DNA from: JAEUHM01 sp964538625
Lineage (GTDB): Bacteria; Verrucomicrobiota; Verrucomicrobiia; Verrucomicrobiales; Verrucomicrobiaceae
Reading direction: 5' to 3'
NCBI GenBank assembly: GCA_964538625.1
Contig: CAZIGH010000029.1
Coordinates: 1 to 64,000 of the forward strand
DNA length: 64,000 nt
Part shown: positions 50,454 through 60,093 of the stretch, in pieces
Layout: each line of letters starts with the position of its first letter
Numbering within the stretch: position 1 is the first letter of the stretch
Program-made: the position numbers and the translations under genes
Notes under the pieces: model-generated
The model's input: only the letters and a program-made list of their open reading frames with translations
The model's database searches: none
Told to the model about the DNA's origin: nothing

Positions 50454-52661
50454 ATGCCCGCCGCAGACCTTGCCACCATCCTCAAGCAGACTTTTGGCTA
50501 CGATAGCTTTCGTCCGCTGCAGCGGGAGATCATGGAGGCTTCGCTTTCGAATCGGGACGTGGTGGCCATCCTCCCCACCGGAGCGGGCAAATCCTTGTGC
50601 TTCCAGCTCCCGGCTCTCGCAAGGGAAGGACTCACGCTCGTGATTTCCCCACTGATTGCCCTGATGAAAGATCAGGTGGATGCCCTGGTGGCCAGCGGAG
50701 TGGAGGCCACTTTTCTGAACTCCTCCGTTCCGGGCAGTGAGGTGCAGCGTCGGCGTTCTGGACTGGACCACGGGCAGTATAAGCTCTTGTATGCCGCGCC
50801 TGAGCGTGTCATGACGGAGGGATTTCTCTCCGATCTCCAACGCTGGAACGTCAAGGCGGTGGCTGTGGATGAAGCTCACTGCATCAGCGAGTGGGGGCAC
50901 GACTTCAGGCCGGAGTATCGTCAGCTGGCGGAGGTGAGGCAGCATCTGCACGGTGTGCCCTTCCTGGCCCTCACCGCTACTGCGACGGAGCAGGTGCGGT
51001 CAGACATCATCCGTCAGCTTCATCTGAAAGAGCCAGAGGTGTTTTTGGCCAGTTTCAACCGGCCAAACCTCTCGTATGCCGTGGTTGCGAAGTCCAAATC
51101 CACCCAACAGGTGTGGGAGATAGTGCGTCAGCATCCCGAGGAAGCGGGGATTGTTTACGTTCAGTCCCGTAGAAGTGCGGAGAGCTTGGCGGCAGCGCTC
51201 GTCGCAGAGGGCGTGAAGGCCATCGCCTATCATGCAGGCCTACAGCCACACGAGAGAGCGGCCAATCAGGAAGCGTTCATTCGCGATGAGGCAAGGGTGG
51301 TCTGCGCCACCATTGCCTTCGGCATGGGGATCAATAAACCAGACGTCCGCTATGTGATTCATGCTGACCTGCCCAAGAATATTGAAGGCTACTACCAAGA
51401 GACAGGCCGCGCAGGTCGAGACGGGCTGCCCAGCGAATGCGTGCTGCTGTATTCACGTGGAGACTTGGTGCGCAACCTGAAGTTCTTGGAGGATGTGACT
51501 GATCCCAAGGCTGCGGACATCGCAGCGAGGCAGATGCGCATGATGGCGGATTTTGCCGAGAGCACGGAGTGCCGTCGCGCGGCGCTGCTGGATTATTTTG
51601 GCGAGGAGTGGCCCGGGGACAACTGCGGCAGCTGTGATGTCTGTTTGCAGCCTAGGGAAGCATGGGATGCTACTACCCAGGTTCAGAAGCTGCTGAGCTG
51701 CATCTTCCGCATCCGGCAGAAGAGCCGGTTTGGTACGGGCTTGAATCACGTGGTCGAAGTGCTGGCCGGGGCGAACACGGAAAAGATGCGCAAATGGGGC
51801 CACCAAGAACTCAGCACATACGGCATCGGCAAAGAGTTGCCCCGCGAACAATGGACTGCTCTGGGCCGCCAGCTCATTCGCATGGGATACATCGAGACCA
51901 CCCAGGACAGCTACCAGACACTGAGCCTCTCAAAGGCTGGCCTCGCTGTACTGATGAACCGGACGCCGGTCATGCTGACACGCACGCCAGTGGCTGAGAA
52001 AGCGGTAGCCAAGGTACCGAAGAACACGAAGGCAGGCGGCATTCCTTGCGACGAAGGGCTTTTTGCCGTTTTGAGAGAGCTGCGAAAAAGGCTGGCGGAT
52101 GAGCGGGCTGTCCCCCCATACGTGGTCTTCGGAGATACCAGCCTGCGCCACATGTGCCGCCGCTACCCGCAGACGGAGCGCGATTTTCTGGCTCTTCCCG
52201 GCGTGGGAAACCAAAAGCTGGCAGACTATGGAGAATCCTTCATGCGTGCTATCACGGGGTGGCTGGCGACTCACGAGCGTCAGGTCTTCGAAGACGAACC
52301 GCCACCACCTCCTCCGTCGCCGAAGATGAAAGGTGAGGAGGGACTCAGCGGCACTGCGCGTGAGACACTTCGGCTTTATTCCCAGGGGCACAGTGTGGAG
52401 CAGGTAGCGAGCCTTCGTGGATTCGTCACCAGCACCATTCACAGCCATCTTGCACAGGCCATAAGGCATGGAGAGTGGAGCGCGAGTCCGAGAGATTACT
52501 TCACTGAAGAAGACGAAAAGGAGATGCGTGCCGCAGCGGCAGAGCATGGGCTGGAGAGCCTAGGCAAGCTCAAGGAAGCGCTGGGGAACCGTTACGACTA
52601 CCCGGTGCTGCATTACTTCAGAGCCTTCGAACAGAGAGGGCAGGTTTCGCTTGATCCTTGA
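50454..52661 (+). CDS. recQ: ATP-dependent DNA helicase RecQ
   Basis: A 735-residue 3'-5' helicase for recombination and fork repair. Motifs: FRPLQREI, Walker A LPTGAGKS (about 37-44), DEAHCISEWGHDFRPEY, LTATATEQV, FNRPNLSY and the QETGRAGRDGLPSECVLLYS motif VI. The zinc-binding domain has its four Cys (ECRRAALLDYF...GDNCGSCDVC). Then come a winged helix, an HRDC domain (about 525-600, FGDTSLRHMCRRYPQTERDFLALPGVG) and a C-terminal helix-turn-helix of the HTH_40 type (about 640-690, LYSQGHSVEQVASLRGF). The longer frame begins at 50409; the ATG at 50454 is preferred. Confidence 0.95.
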   Translation: MPAADLATILKQTFGYDSFRPLQREIMEASLSNRDVVAILPTGAGKSLCFQLPALAREGLTLVISPLIALMKDQVDALVASGVEATFLNSSVPGSEVQRRRSGLDHGQYKLLYAAPERVMTEGFLSDLQRWNVKAVAVDEAHCISEWGHDFRPEYRQLAEVRQHLHGVPFLALTATATEQVRSDIIRQLHLKEPEVFLASFNRPNLSYAVVAKSKSTQQVWEIVRQHPEEAGIVYVQSRRSAESLAAALVAEGVKAIAYHAGLQPHERAANQEAFIRDEARVVCATIAFGMGINKPDVRYVIHADLPKNIEGYYQETGRAGRDGLPSECVLLYSRGDLVRNLKFLEDVTDPKAADIAARQMRMMADFAESTECRRAALLDYFGEEWPGDNCGSCDVCLQPREAWDATTQVQKLLSCIFRIRQKSRFGTGLNHVVEVLAGANTEKMRKWGHQELSTYGIGKELPREQWTALGRQLIRMGYIETTQDSYQTLSLSKAGLAVLMNRTPVMLTRTPVAEKAVAKVPKNTKAGGIPCDEGLFAVLRELRKRLADERAVPPYVVFGDTSLRHMCRRYPQTERDFLALPGVGNQKLADYGESFMRAITGWLATHERQVFEDEPPPPPPSPKMKGEEGLSGTARETLRLYSQGHSVEQVASLRGFVTSTIHSHLAQAIRHGEWSASPRDYFTEEDEKEMRAAAAEHGLESLGKLKEALGNRYDYPVLHYFRAFEQRGQVSLDP

Positions 52662-52697
52662 TAGCTCATCGGGTTTCTGCCGCTAGCTTGGTGATTC

Positions 52698-53744
52698 ATG
52701 GATGACGATACCTTTGAGCTACCGTATTTGCATGACGGACCGTTGGGATGGGCCGGATTTAAGACGGTGCCAGAGGATTTTGTTGTGGAAGAGGTACTGG
52801 GCTTTGAACCCTCTGGTGTCGGAGAGCACTGCCTCGTCTGGGTGGAGAAGCGGGACATGGACAGCAATGTGGCGGCGGCACGGCTGGCAGACGCTGTGGG
52901 TTTGCGGCGTCGGCTGGTGAGTCATTGTGGATTGAAGGACAGGCAGGCAGTGACGCGGCAGTGGTTCAGTCTGCATTTGCCTGGCAAGCCTTCGCCGTCT
53001 GCGAAGGATCTGGAGTCGGAGGGGCTGCGTGTGCTGAACGTTACGCGCAACACGCGGAAGCTGCAGCGTGGGATTCATAAGGGAAATCGCTTTCTCATTC
53101 GGCTTCGGAATCCTGACTTTGATCTCGCAGCCGCAGAAGAACGCTGGTCGCACATCGTGCGTTTGGGTGCGCCAAACTACTTCGGCCAGCAGCGGTTCGG
53201 CATCGAGGGGCGGAATGTGGACAAGGCGATTGCGATGTTTCGGGGAGAGTTTCGATCTGGAGACAGGCTTCTGCGTGGCCTGCTGCTCTCTTCAGTACGC
53301 AGTCACTTGTTCAATGCGGTGGTGGCCGAACGGCTGAAGCTGGGCACGTGGAACAAGGTGCTCCCTGGTGAGGTGTACGGATTTTCGGACAATGGGACGA
53401 TCCTTCTGCTCTGCAATCAACGAGGTGATGAGGCCGAGCGTTTTGCTCAAGGCCGACTGGAGTTGACTGCGCCGCTGTGGGGGCTGGGAGACCTTCACAC
53501 CGCCGACGAGGTGGCGGAGCTGGAGAGGTCCGTCATCTGCCGCTTCCCCGAGCACGCCGCCGGGTTGGAAACTGCGGGTTTGCGGCAGCAACGCAGAGTC
53601 ATGCGGCTACGCCCGGTCAAAGCCCATTTCACCGTGCTTGAAGGAGACATTCTGCTCAGCTTTGAGCTGCCACGCGGAGCCTACGCCACCACTCTTTTAC
53701 GAGAGCTGGTGAAGATGGACCAGACGGTGAAGGGAAAGCTCTGA
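52698..53744 (+). CDS. truD: tRNA pseudouridine(13) synthase TruD
   Basis: Makes pseudouridine 13 in tRNA. The 348-residue protein has the family's N-terminal PEDFVVEEVLGFEPSGVGEH (25-44), catalytic Asp81 in HCGLKDRQAVTRQWFS, NYFGQQRFG (about 154-162) and the C-terminal RGAYATTLLREL. All TruD-specific motifs are intact and the length is normal. It sits between recQ (36-bp gap) and the FG-GAP gene (3-bp gap). Confidence 0.95.
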   Translation: MDDDTFELPYLHDGPLGWAGFKTVPEDFVVEEVLGFEPSGVGEHCLVWVEKRDMDSNVAAARLADAVGLRRRLVSHCGLKDRQAVTRQWFSLHLPGKPSPSAKDLESEGLRVLNVTRNTRKLQRGIHKGNRFLIRLRNPDFDLAAAEERWSHIVRLGAPNYFGQQRFGIEGRNVDKAIAMFRGEFRSGDRLLRGLLLSSVRSHLFNAVVAERLKLGTWNKVLPGEVYGFSDNGTILLLCNQRGDEAERFAQGRLELTAPLWGLGDLHTADEVAELERSVICRFPEHAAGLETAGLRQQRRVMRLRPVKAHFTVLEGDILLSFELPRGAYATTLLRELVKMDQTVKGKL

Positions 53745-53747
53745 ACG

Positions 53748-55703
53748 ATGCGTTTTTACGCCCTGTTCTTGCGCCCATTCCTCATGAGATTGCTCCTGCT
53801 GGTTTTCTTCCATGTCACTGTCTGTAACGCACAGCCTCATCTGCCTGAAGGCACTGAAGCTTTGCGCTCGGCAGCGCGTAACGGACGTGGGCCGCTGGCG
53901 CTGGTGAATCTCAATCACCACGTGCTCGGTCACGCTAATGTCTTCGGCGGCAGGCAGCCGGATCTCTTCGTGGCCGGTTACGGTGGTCCTCAGGCGGTGC
54001 ATGTTTTCCGCTGGGTGGACACGGAGGGCAATGGCGCACCCGTGTTTGCCGAACCACAAGTGGTGAAGTGCGCTTTCTCAGATCGTGGACGTGTGATCCA
54101 GAAGCCGGATGGCTCCATCATTGGACTCTGGGTTTCCCAAGGTCACCTGGTCACCACCGTGTTCGACAAGATGGGCATGGAGTTTCACGAGACCCGCCGT
54201 GAGAAGCTGCCCAAATCACTCGGTTCACCATTCAACCTGGGCGTGCTGTGCAATGAGGATGGGAGCATGGACCTCGCATTCGAGATGTCAGACGGTGGCA
54301 AGGGCACGCCGGGTCATCCGTGGACGGAAGAGTGGAGGCCTTACAACTCCTCTGGCATCGCCACAGGAGAGCTGCGCTATCGTTACTTGAGCGGGATGAC
54401 GGCGGATGGTGACGTAAAGCAGATCACGAGAACAAGGCGAGAGGTTTACTTCGGCATGTATGGCATCACGCAGTTGGATCTGGGGAAGGGGCATGAGCGG
54501 GCCTTGCTCACTGGCTCCAGACAGGGTGTGTTTGTGTATTATCGAAACCATGCCGCCAGAGGTTTTGATCTGGACACTAAGCGATTGGTGGCGGGTGAGG
54601 ACGGCAATGCACTGCGGCATCCCAGCATCAATGCGAGTGTGGCGGCATATCCTGGCGGGTTCATCGCTTGTGGGGAGGGAGCGCTGTACTTCTATCGCTT
54701 TTCCGGACACTGGGAGAAAACGGGGGCCCCAGTTTTTGGCCAACCGGTTGCTGTGTTGCAGGAGAATGCAGATTTGTATGCGGGTACACTGCCCTCTCCT
54801 AGCACGGTGGATTGGGATGGGGATGGGGTGTTGGACATCTTGGCCGGGAACTCTGAGGGCTATGTCCTGTTCTTCAAAAACAAGGGCACCAACGACCAGC
54901 CAAGCCTGCTGCCTGGGAAGCGAGTGCAGGCGGCGGGTTACGACATTCACGTGCAGGCGGGTTACTCCGGGAGTTTGCAAGGGCTGCAAGAGGCGCGCTG
55001 GGGCTATTTGTCACCCAATGTCATCGACTGGAATGAGGATGGTCTGCCAGATGTCATCACGGGCGACATCACCGGCAACTACCTCATTTACATCAACCGG
55101 GGAACACGCACCGAGCCATGGCTGGACCGCGCCAAGCCGATATACTGCGACGGCATCGACCTCCATGGCATGTGGCGCTGCCGTCCAGCGGTAGCAAAGA
55201 TGGGCGGCAGGATGGCGCTCATCATCGTGGACGGAGAGGATCACTTCCATCTCTACTGGCGCCTGGATGACTTCAACGTGGAAGATGGTGGCAAGCTCAA
55301 GCTCCGAGACGGCAAACCGATAGGTGCCAGTGGTGGCGTGGGTGGCAAAAGTGGACGGTGTAAGCTGGATCTGTTCGACTGGAACCAAGACGGGCATCTG
55401 GATTTCGTCATTGGCACCAATCGCGTGAACTCGATCCCGGATCGCGAGACCGGACTGCCTATGCCTGCACTCGGCTTGAAGACGCTGGGCACGCCGTTGC
55501 TGATGCTGAATCACGGCGATGGCTCCTACGAAAGACCGGTGCCGTTTCGGGATGCTGAGGGCAAGACCATCCAGCCGGGTGGCGCACATGAGACGGGGGC
55601 GGTGGGCACCATGCTTGGTGGCAACGGACCGAACCTGCTTCTTTGCAACGAGGCTGGGCGGTTGTTTTTGCTGCGTGGCAAAAGTCTCAGAACGGCTCAG
55701 TGA
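53748..55703 (+). CDS. Exported FG-GAP/VCBS repeat protein
   Basis: A 651-residue exported protein with a signal peptide ending near residue 28 (MRLLLLVFFHVTVCNA from Met13). The body is a beta-propeller with calcium-binding FG-GAP-type loops: VDWDGDGVLDILAGNSEGYV (about 355-374), IDWNEDGLPDVITGDITGN (about 425-443) and FDWNQDGHLDFVIGTN (about 543-558). Such proteins bind surface glycans or act as lyase- or adhesion-like scaffolds; an enzyme role is not evident. It starts 3 bp after truD and overlaps the convergent apbE end by 7 bp. A Met at position 1 versus 13 cannot be decided. Confidence 0.8.
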   Translation: MRFYALFLRPFLMRLLLLVFFHVTVCNAQPHLPEGTEALRSAARNGRGPLALVNLNHHVLGHANVFGGRQPDLFVAGYGGPQAVHVFRWVDTEGNGAPVFAEPQVVKCAFSDRGRVIQKPDGSIIGLWVSQGHLVTTVFDKMGMEFHETRREKLPKSLGSPFNLGVLCNEDGSMDLAFEMSDGGKGTPGHPWTEEWRPYNSSGIATGELRYRYLSGMTADGDVKQITRTRREVYFGMYGITQLDLGKGHERALLTGSRQGVFVYYRNHAARGFDLDTKRLVAGEDGNALRHPSINASVAAYPGGFIACGEGALYFYRFSGHWEKTGAPVFGQPVAVLQENADLYAGTLPSPSTVDWDGDGVLDILAGNSEGYVLFFKNKGTNDQPSLLPGKRVQAAGYDIHVQAGYSGSLQGLQEARWGYLSPNVIDWNEDGLPDVITGDITGNYLIYINRGTRTEPWLDRAKPIYCDGIDLHGMWRCRPAVAKMGGRMALIIVDGEDHFHLYWRLDDFNVEDGGKLKLRDGKPIGASGGVGGKSGRCKLDLFDWNQDGHLDFVIGTNRVNSIPDRETGLPMPALGLKTLGTPLLMLNHGDGSYERPVPFRDAEGKTIQPGGAHETGAVGTMLGGNGPNLLLCNEAGRLFLLRGKSLRTAQ

Positions 55704-56545
55704 ATCCACTCCACACCGGGGAGTCTGGAGCAGAGTGCCTGAATGTCCGCAGCATCCATGAGCATGAAAGCCGTGGAGAGAGCGTCTGACAGAGCGGCAG
55801 TGGGAGCCTTTACGTAGGAGCGCGTTTCTTGGATTGGCACCGGTGTGCCTGTCCGTGGATTCATGAGATGGCCGCCCTTTACCTCAAATCCACTGCAACT
55901 TAGCGCGGCTTCTTTGAGGTGATACGCGGTTATTTCATCTAGGTGCAGCCTCACTGGCCAGCCGGCAGGCGTGGCGGCATCTCCCCAGGCGAGGAGGCTA
56001 CTCTCGCCAGCGTTCAGGAGCGCACCGCCTATCTCACTCTCCTCCAGCAAGCGTACGCATTGATCCAGTGCGTAACCTTTTCCCACCGCGCCGAAATCCA
56101 ACTGCATGAAGTCGGAACGTACGCTCACCGTCATGCTGGATTCATCTAGGTCGATGAGATGCAGGCCCACACGTGCGCGTGAGGCGGCGAGTTCCTGTTC
56201 GCAAGGCTGGCGCGGTGTGCCGTCCTGGTTCCGCCAGATCTGCATCATCGCACCCACGGTGGGATCAAACGCACCACCCGTTTCGGCATGGACCGCCTTT
56301 GCGAGCATAAGGCAGTCCATGGTGGCGAAGTCCACATGCACACTCTCTCCGGCGCGGAGTCCATTGATACGCCACACGTCACTGGTGGACTTGAAGCGGG
56401 AAAGTTCAGCTTCCAGACGGTCGATTTCTGCGAAGATGCCCTGAGCCACGCTCTGTGCGGTAGCGGGAGGCAGTTCCGGATCGGCAAACACGATCTGAAA
56501 CTGGGTGGCCATGGCCTCATGGGAGAAGCGCTGACAGGGAGTCAT
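55697..56545 (-). CDS. apbE: FAD:protein FMN transferase ApbE
   Basis: Attaches FMN covalently to a Ser/Thr of target flavoproteins (Nqr/Rnf subunits or fumarate reductase-like proteins) using FAD. The 282-residue protein has the family motifs SRFKSTSDVWRIN (about 49-61), the DFGAVGKGYALD stretch (about 152-163), SGFEVKGGHLMNPRTG (about 218-233) and SDALSTAFMLM (near 255), where Asp and Thr bind Mg. No lipoprotein or signal peptide is seen, although many ApbE are periplasmic. The start at 56545 overlaps the Agl23-like gene by 4 bp, an unusual partnership. Confidence 0.92.
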   Translation of the reverse strand: MTPCQRFSHEAMATQFQIVFADPELPPATAQSVAQGIFAEIDRLEAELSRFKSTSDVWRINGLRAGESVHVDFATMDCLMLAKAVHAETGGAFDPTVGAMMQIWRNQDGTPRQPCEQELAASRARVGLHLIDLDESSMTVSVRSDFMQLDFGAVGKGYALDQCVRLLEESEIGGALLNAGESSLLAWGDAATPAGWPVRLHLDEITAYHLKEAALSCSGFEVKGGHLMNPRTGTPVPIQETRSYVKAPTAALSDALSTAFMLMDAADIQALCSRLPGVEWIH

Positions 56546-58143
56546 TTGCGCACAGCCTCCTTGCTGCGAAGCGCCTGGTATTTCTCCCACAGAGGGCGTT
56601 CTACAAGCAGGGCCAGGTTTACGCCCGGGCGCAGACCATACACCATGGATTCATACTCACGGCTGCCCAGCAGCGCCTTCGCCGCGTCCTGAGACTCCCA
56701 GTCCACGACGATGATGGGGGCCGAGAGCGAGGCCGGCATTAAGGTCTGGTAATGAATCTTGTCCGCCAGGTCTCTCAGGTACCAGGGGAGAGGCCAGCCG
56801 GAGTCGCGGTTCACCACTTCCACGTGATAAGTCCCCGGCTCCACGCGGGAAAGTTCCCGCAGACGCTGCACCAGCTGAATGGCGCTCGTCGTGGTATGGC
56901 TGTAAACGTAGGGTGCCTTCATGTTGGCCTGCCCGCGATCATTTAGCGTCATCATGGTCTGTGCGCACAGATGATAGACCACCGCCACCAGAGCCACATT
57001 GAGTGTGGCCCGCGCCAACTTGTGGGAAGCCACCTTGTAGAGACCTTGCGCCCCTACGCCTGCCAGCAAGATCATTCCATGCTGCACGGAAAGGATGGTC
57101 CATGGTGTCTTGTAGGGAATGAGTGAATAAAAGACCAGCGAAGCCAGCGTATAAACACTGAGGAAGACAAGGAAGGACTTGATGTGAGTGTCCTTGTTGA
57201 ACCAGCCGAAGAAGGCTCGCAGCACGCCGAGCAGCGCCAGCACCACGATGGAGAGTTCTGTCCAGAGGAAGGTGTCTCTGTGCCAGATGATGAGCTTCAA
57301 GTAGTAATGCCAGGGCTTCTCATGCCCCACACCCTCCGAGCGCTTGAGGTAGCTTGCGTAAGTCGTGATGCTCTCCTTGACGTCATCCCAATGGCGAAAC
57401 CCTCCTGAAAAGAGTGCCACAGATACCACCACCGCCGCCACTGCCACCCACAGCAGCGGTCTGCCGGTGGCCTTGCTGCGCGAGCTGCCAAAGGCGTATC
57501 TCACCCCGCTGCTCTGAGCAGTGAAGCCGCCCACCACCAGCAGGGCCACACCATAGGCCAACAGCATGGCTGCAATGTTGATGACAAAGGTTTCCTTGGT
57601 GGCGTGTTGCAGCCCCAGCGACGCACCTGCCAGGAGAAGCCAGCGTTTGTGATGACTCTGGTGATAGCGCCAGATGCTCACCAGCAGCAGCATGAGACAC
57701 ACCACGAAAAACATCTCCATGATGTAGTAGCGGCTAAAGAAGACCTGCATGGGGGAGACGGCAGTGAGCAGCATGGCCACCACTGTGCCGTTTCTTCCGA
57801 GCACATCCGTCAAGGCCAAGGTGAGCAACAATAGCGCCATGCCGCAAAGCGCTGGCACTACCCGGAGGTTCGCTGCCGTCAGGGCGTCCAAATCATGCCA
57901 GCCCAGCAAGAGACCCGTGAGATGGGTAAGGTAGTGAATGGTGGGTCCATGGTAGTCAGATGGGTCGTAGTCGAAATGTCCAGCCTCTCGGTAATCCAGG
58001 TATTTGGTGCCCAGGACTGCCTCATCCAGATGCATGGGGCGCAGCTCTAGATCCGGAAATCGGTAGTAGGCACCGAGAAAGAGTGCCACGAGAGCGAGAA
58101 CCGCAAACAAGGGCCATGATAAAGGCTGTTCTTTTTTTGGCAT
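56542..58143 (-). CDS. Agl23-type membrane protein (TIGR03663-like, GT39-related)
   Basis: A 533-residue multi-span membrane protein with the hallmark N-terminal loop RPMHLDEAVLGTKYLDYREAGHFDYDPSDYHGPTIHYLTHLTG (from about residue 35). The DE pair in MHLDEA matches the catalytic motif of GT-C polyprenyl-phosphate-dependent glycosyl- or mannosyltransferases. About 11-12 hydrophobic helices follow. The family is named for a flippase-associated protein of halophilic archaea. A role in moving or adding sugars at the membrane is likely; the substrate is unknown. It precedes apbE on the minus strand. Confidence 0.85.
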   Translation of the reverse strand: MPKKEQPLSWPLFAVLALVALFLGAYYRFPDLELRPMHLDEAVLGTKYLDYREAGHFDYDPSDYHGPTIHYLTHLTGLLLGWHDLDALTAANLRVVPALCGMALLLLTLALTDVLGRNGTVVAMLLTAVSPMQVFFSRYYIMEMFFVVCLMLLLVSIWRYHQSHHKRWLLLAGASLGLQHATKETFVINIAAMLLAYGVALLVVGGFTAQSSGVRYAFGSSRSKATGRPLLWVAVAAVVVSVALFSGGFRHWDDVKESITTYASYLKRSEGVGHEKPWHYYLKLIIWHRDTFLWTELSIVVLALLGVLRAFFGWFNKDTHIKSFLVFLSVYTLASLVFYSLIPYKTPWTILSVQHGMILLAGVGAQGLYKVASHKLARATLNVALVAVVYHLCAQTMMTLNDRGQANMKAPYVYSHTTTSAIQLVQRLRELSRVEPGTYHVEVVNRDSGWPLPWYLRDLADKIHYQTLMPASLSAPIIVVDWESQDAAKALLGSREYESMVYGLRPGVNLALLVERPLWEKYQALRSKEAVRK

Positions 58144-58163
58144 CTGGGGTGGAATGAAGCGGC

Positions 58164-58192
58164 TTCATAGGCGCTGAAGGCGGCAGCGTCAA
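58164..58192 (-). promoter_or_regulatory. Candidate promoter of the Agl23-apbE operon
   Basis: Minus strand: TTGACG (58187-58192), a 17-bp spacer and TATGAA (58164-58169), 20 bases before the ATG at 58143. Close to the sigma70 consensus; read by eye. Confidence 0.5.
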
Positions 58193-58218
58193 CCCGGCGC
58201 TGGCCTTTGCCAAAGTGG

Positions 58219-58248
58219 TTGCCAATGTTGTGCTGTCCGGAGTATGCT
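58219..58248 (+). promoter_or_regulatory. Candidate promoter of the coiled-coil lipoprotein gene
   Basis: TTGCCA (58219-58224), an 18-bp spacer and TATGCT (58243-58248), 9 bases before the ATG at 58258. Confidence 0.45.
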
Positions 58249-58257
58249 CGAGGCTGA

Positions 58258-59067
58258 ATGAAGGCTCACCGCATCCTCTGCCTCGCCGCACTCTTAGCGC
58301 TACCCGGCTGCAACAAGCCACAGGAAGACCTCTCCTCGCTTCAGTCCACCTTGGACCAGCTTCAACTGGCCCTCGACAACACGCGCAAACAGATCTCACA
58401 AACTCGCACCGAGATTCAGAAGCTGGCCGAAATGAGGGACAAAGCAGATGCGCTCGTGTCAGAACTCGCAAAGGGGGTGCTCGCTTCTGAGGCGGAAGTG
58501 CTGGAGGTGACTACCGCCTTCATGCAATACCGCAATGAATACCGTCAAAGCATCCGCCAGCGTGCCGCAGGCATGAAGCTGGCCGACTTTGAAGCCGCCG
58601 GCCGCCAGTTCCGAGGTGTCGAGGTCAATGCTGTGGATGACTGGGAACTCTCCTTCAAGCACAGCAATGGCGTAAGCCGCATTGACCTCAAAGATGCGCC
58701 GCCGGAACTCCGCATTCTCTTTGCCTACAATCCTAACGTTGGACCCAAGCCCGACAAGTCGGCCGCCGCAGCCTCATCTGGAGCACTGGCCGGTGCTGGC
58801 GGCGCTGGAGCGGCTATAGCGGGCGCGGCTTCGGGTGGGGGAACGCAGTCAGACGGACGTTATGCAGCATCGTCCTCCGGAGCTGGCGCGGGTCCAAGCT
58901 ATTCTCTCAACGACCCTTTCAGCTCCTCAACTCCGAGTACGGTCGGTTCTGAGATGGGGCAGGTTACCTCCCGTGTCAGTCGCAAGATTTCCTACATGCG
59001 AGGCAGCGGGGCCAACATCGTGAAACTTCCGGACGGTAGCTTGGTAGAGGTCATCGCCGGTTGGTGA
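58258..59067 (+). CDS. Coiled-coil lipoprotein of unknown function
   Basis: A 269-residue lipoprotein: basic leader, hydrophobic core, lipobox LPGC with Cys18. Residues 25-75 (LSSLQSTLDQLQLALDNTRKQISQTRTEIQKLAEM) form a clear heptad coiled coil. The next part (about 75-165) is a mixed domain with no motif I know, followed by a Gly/Ala/Ser-rich linker (about 165-210) and a short conserved-looking C-terminus (SRKISYMRGSGANIVKLPDGSLVEVIAGW, about 240-269). I do not recognise a family. It runs convergent with the kinase gene, leaving 9 bp. Confidence 0.6.
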   Translation: MKAHRILCLAALLALPGCNKPQEDLSSLQSTLDQLQLALDNTRKQISQTRTEIQKLAEMRDKADALVSELAKGVLASEAEVLEVTTAFMQYRNEYRQSIRQRAAGMKLADFEAAGRQFRGVEVNAVDDWELSFKHSNGVSRIDLKDAPPELRILFAYNPNVGPKPDKSAAAASSGALAGAGGAGAAIAGAASGGGTQSDGRYAASSSGAGAGPSYSLNDPFSSSTPSTVGSEMGQVTSRVSRKISYMRGSGANIVKLPDGSLVEVIAGW

Positions 59068-59076
59068 TCCAGAGGC

Positions 59077-60093
59077 TCAGGCCAGCGTCCGGCAGCCGTG
59101 CTGTCCGAGCAGACTCAGTGCTGCGCTCACCGGTCTCAGGCCGCGGGAGGGCGTAGCGTCACTCAGACAAAGTGCCGCCGTTGCTACCGCAAGCAGAAGC
59201 CCCTCAGCGGTGGGCCAGTCTTCATGCACGCCGTGCAGGTAGCCCGCTGCAAAGGCGTCTCCTGCGCCGGTGGCACCCACCACATAACCTTCAGGAAGGT
59301 TGAGCGAGCCCTGCATCACCACCTCACCGGTGCGGTTCACGGCCACCGCCCCCTCCACAAAGTGAATGACCACCTGCGTCTGCACTCCGCGCTCCAGCAG
59401 CATCCGCGCAGCGGACACACAGCCTTCGAGATGAATGCCATCCTCTGCCCGCAGTTCCACGCCGCAAACTCGCCCAGCTTCGATTTCATTGAGCACCAAA
59501 TGATCCGTGTAAGGCAGGGAGGCTTGCACGATTTCCCTGAACTTGGGGTGCTCTGTACTCACTACATCGACGGACGTGACGAGTCCTGCCCGCTTTGCTG
59601 CTCGCAATACATGGGCTGCGTTGGTACTGCCATCTGTGTGGAGGCGATCCATCTCATCAAGGAGGAGCAGATAGCCCAAATGAAAGAGCTTGGCGCTGGA
59701 GCGCTCAAACTCAAAGTGCTCCGTGCTCAGTAGCGCATTCGCCCCACGCTGATGAAAAAACGTCCTCCTCCCAGTGCTGGCCACCGTCATGGCATCCGTG
59801 TAGGACGTGGGTGCGCTGGCTGTGCGGTGAAGCTGAATGGTGTCTATACCGGCCTGGCGGCAGTCTTCGAGAATCCACTCTCCATTCGCGTCCTCTCCCA
59901 CCAGCCCGGCTGCCGCGAGCGGGTAGCTCACCTGCATGGCTGCCAGATCCTTCAGCACGTTGTAGGGACCGCCACCGTTGGATGAAGTCTCGCTGAGGAT
60001 CGTAGCCAACATGTCCTGCTGCGGCCACGCGTCGATGAGTTTGACGTGGTCGATAATGAAGTTCCCCCCTGCCAGAATGCCGTTGCGCGTCAT
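59077..60093 (-). CDS. PfkB-family carbohydrate kinase
   Basis: A 338-residue sugar or nucleoside kinase of the ribokinase/PfkB family. The N-terminus has AGGNFIIDHVK (residues 8-18); the GG motif appears as SSNGGGPYNV (about 37-46); the anion-hole and catalytic base motif is GATGAGDAFAAGYLHG (about 291-306, with Asp in GAGD). The substrate is not evident; it could be ribose, fructose, tagatose-phosphate or a nucleoside. The start overlaps the ABC ATPase by 4 bp. Confidence 0.87.
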   Translation of the reverse strand: MTRNGILAGGNFIIDHVKLIDAWPQQDMLATILSETSSNGGGPYNVLKDLAAMQVSYPLAAAGLVGEDANGEWILEDCRQAGIDTIQLHRTASAPTSYTDAMTVASTGRRTFFHQRGANALLSTEHFEFERSSAKLFHLGYLLLLDEMDRLHTDGSTNAAHVLRAAKRAGLVTSVDVVSTEHPKFREIVQASLPYTDHLVLNEIEAGRVCGVELRAEDGIHLEGCVSAARMLLERGVQTQVVIHFVEGAVAVNRTGEVVMQGSLNLPEGYVVGATGAGDAFAAGYLHGVHEDWPTAEGLLLAVATAALCLSDATPSRGLRPVSAALSLLGQHGCRTLA

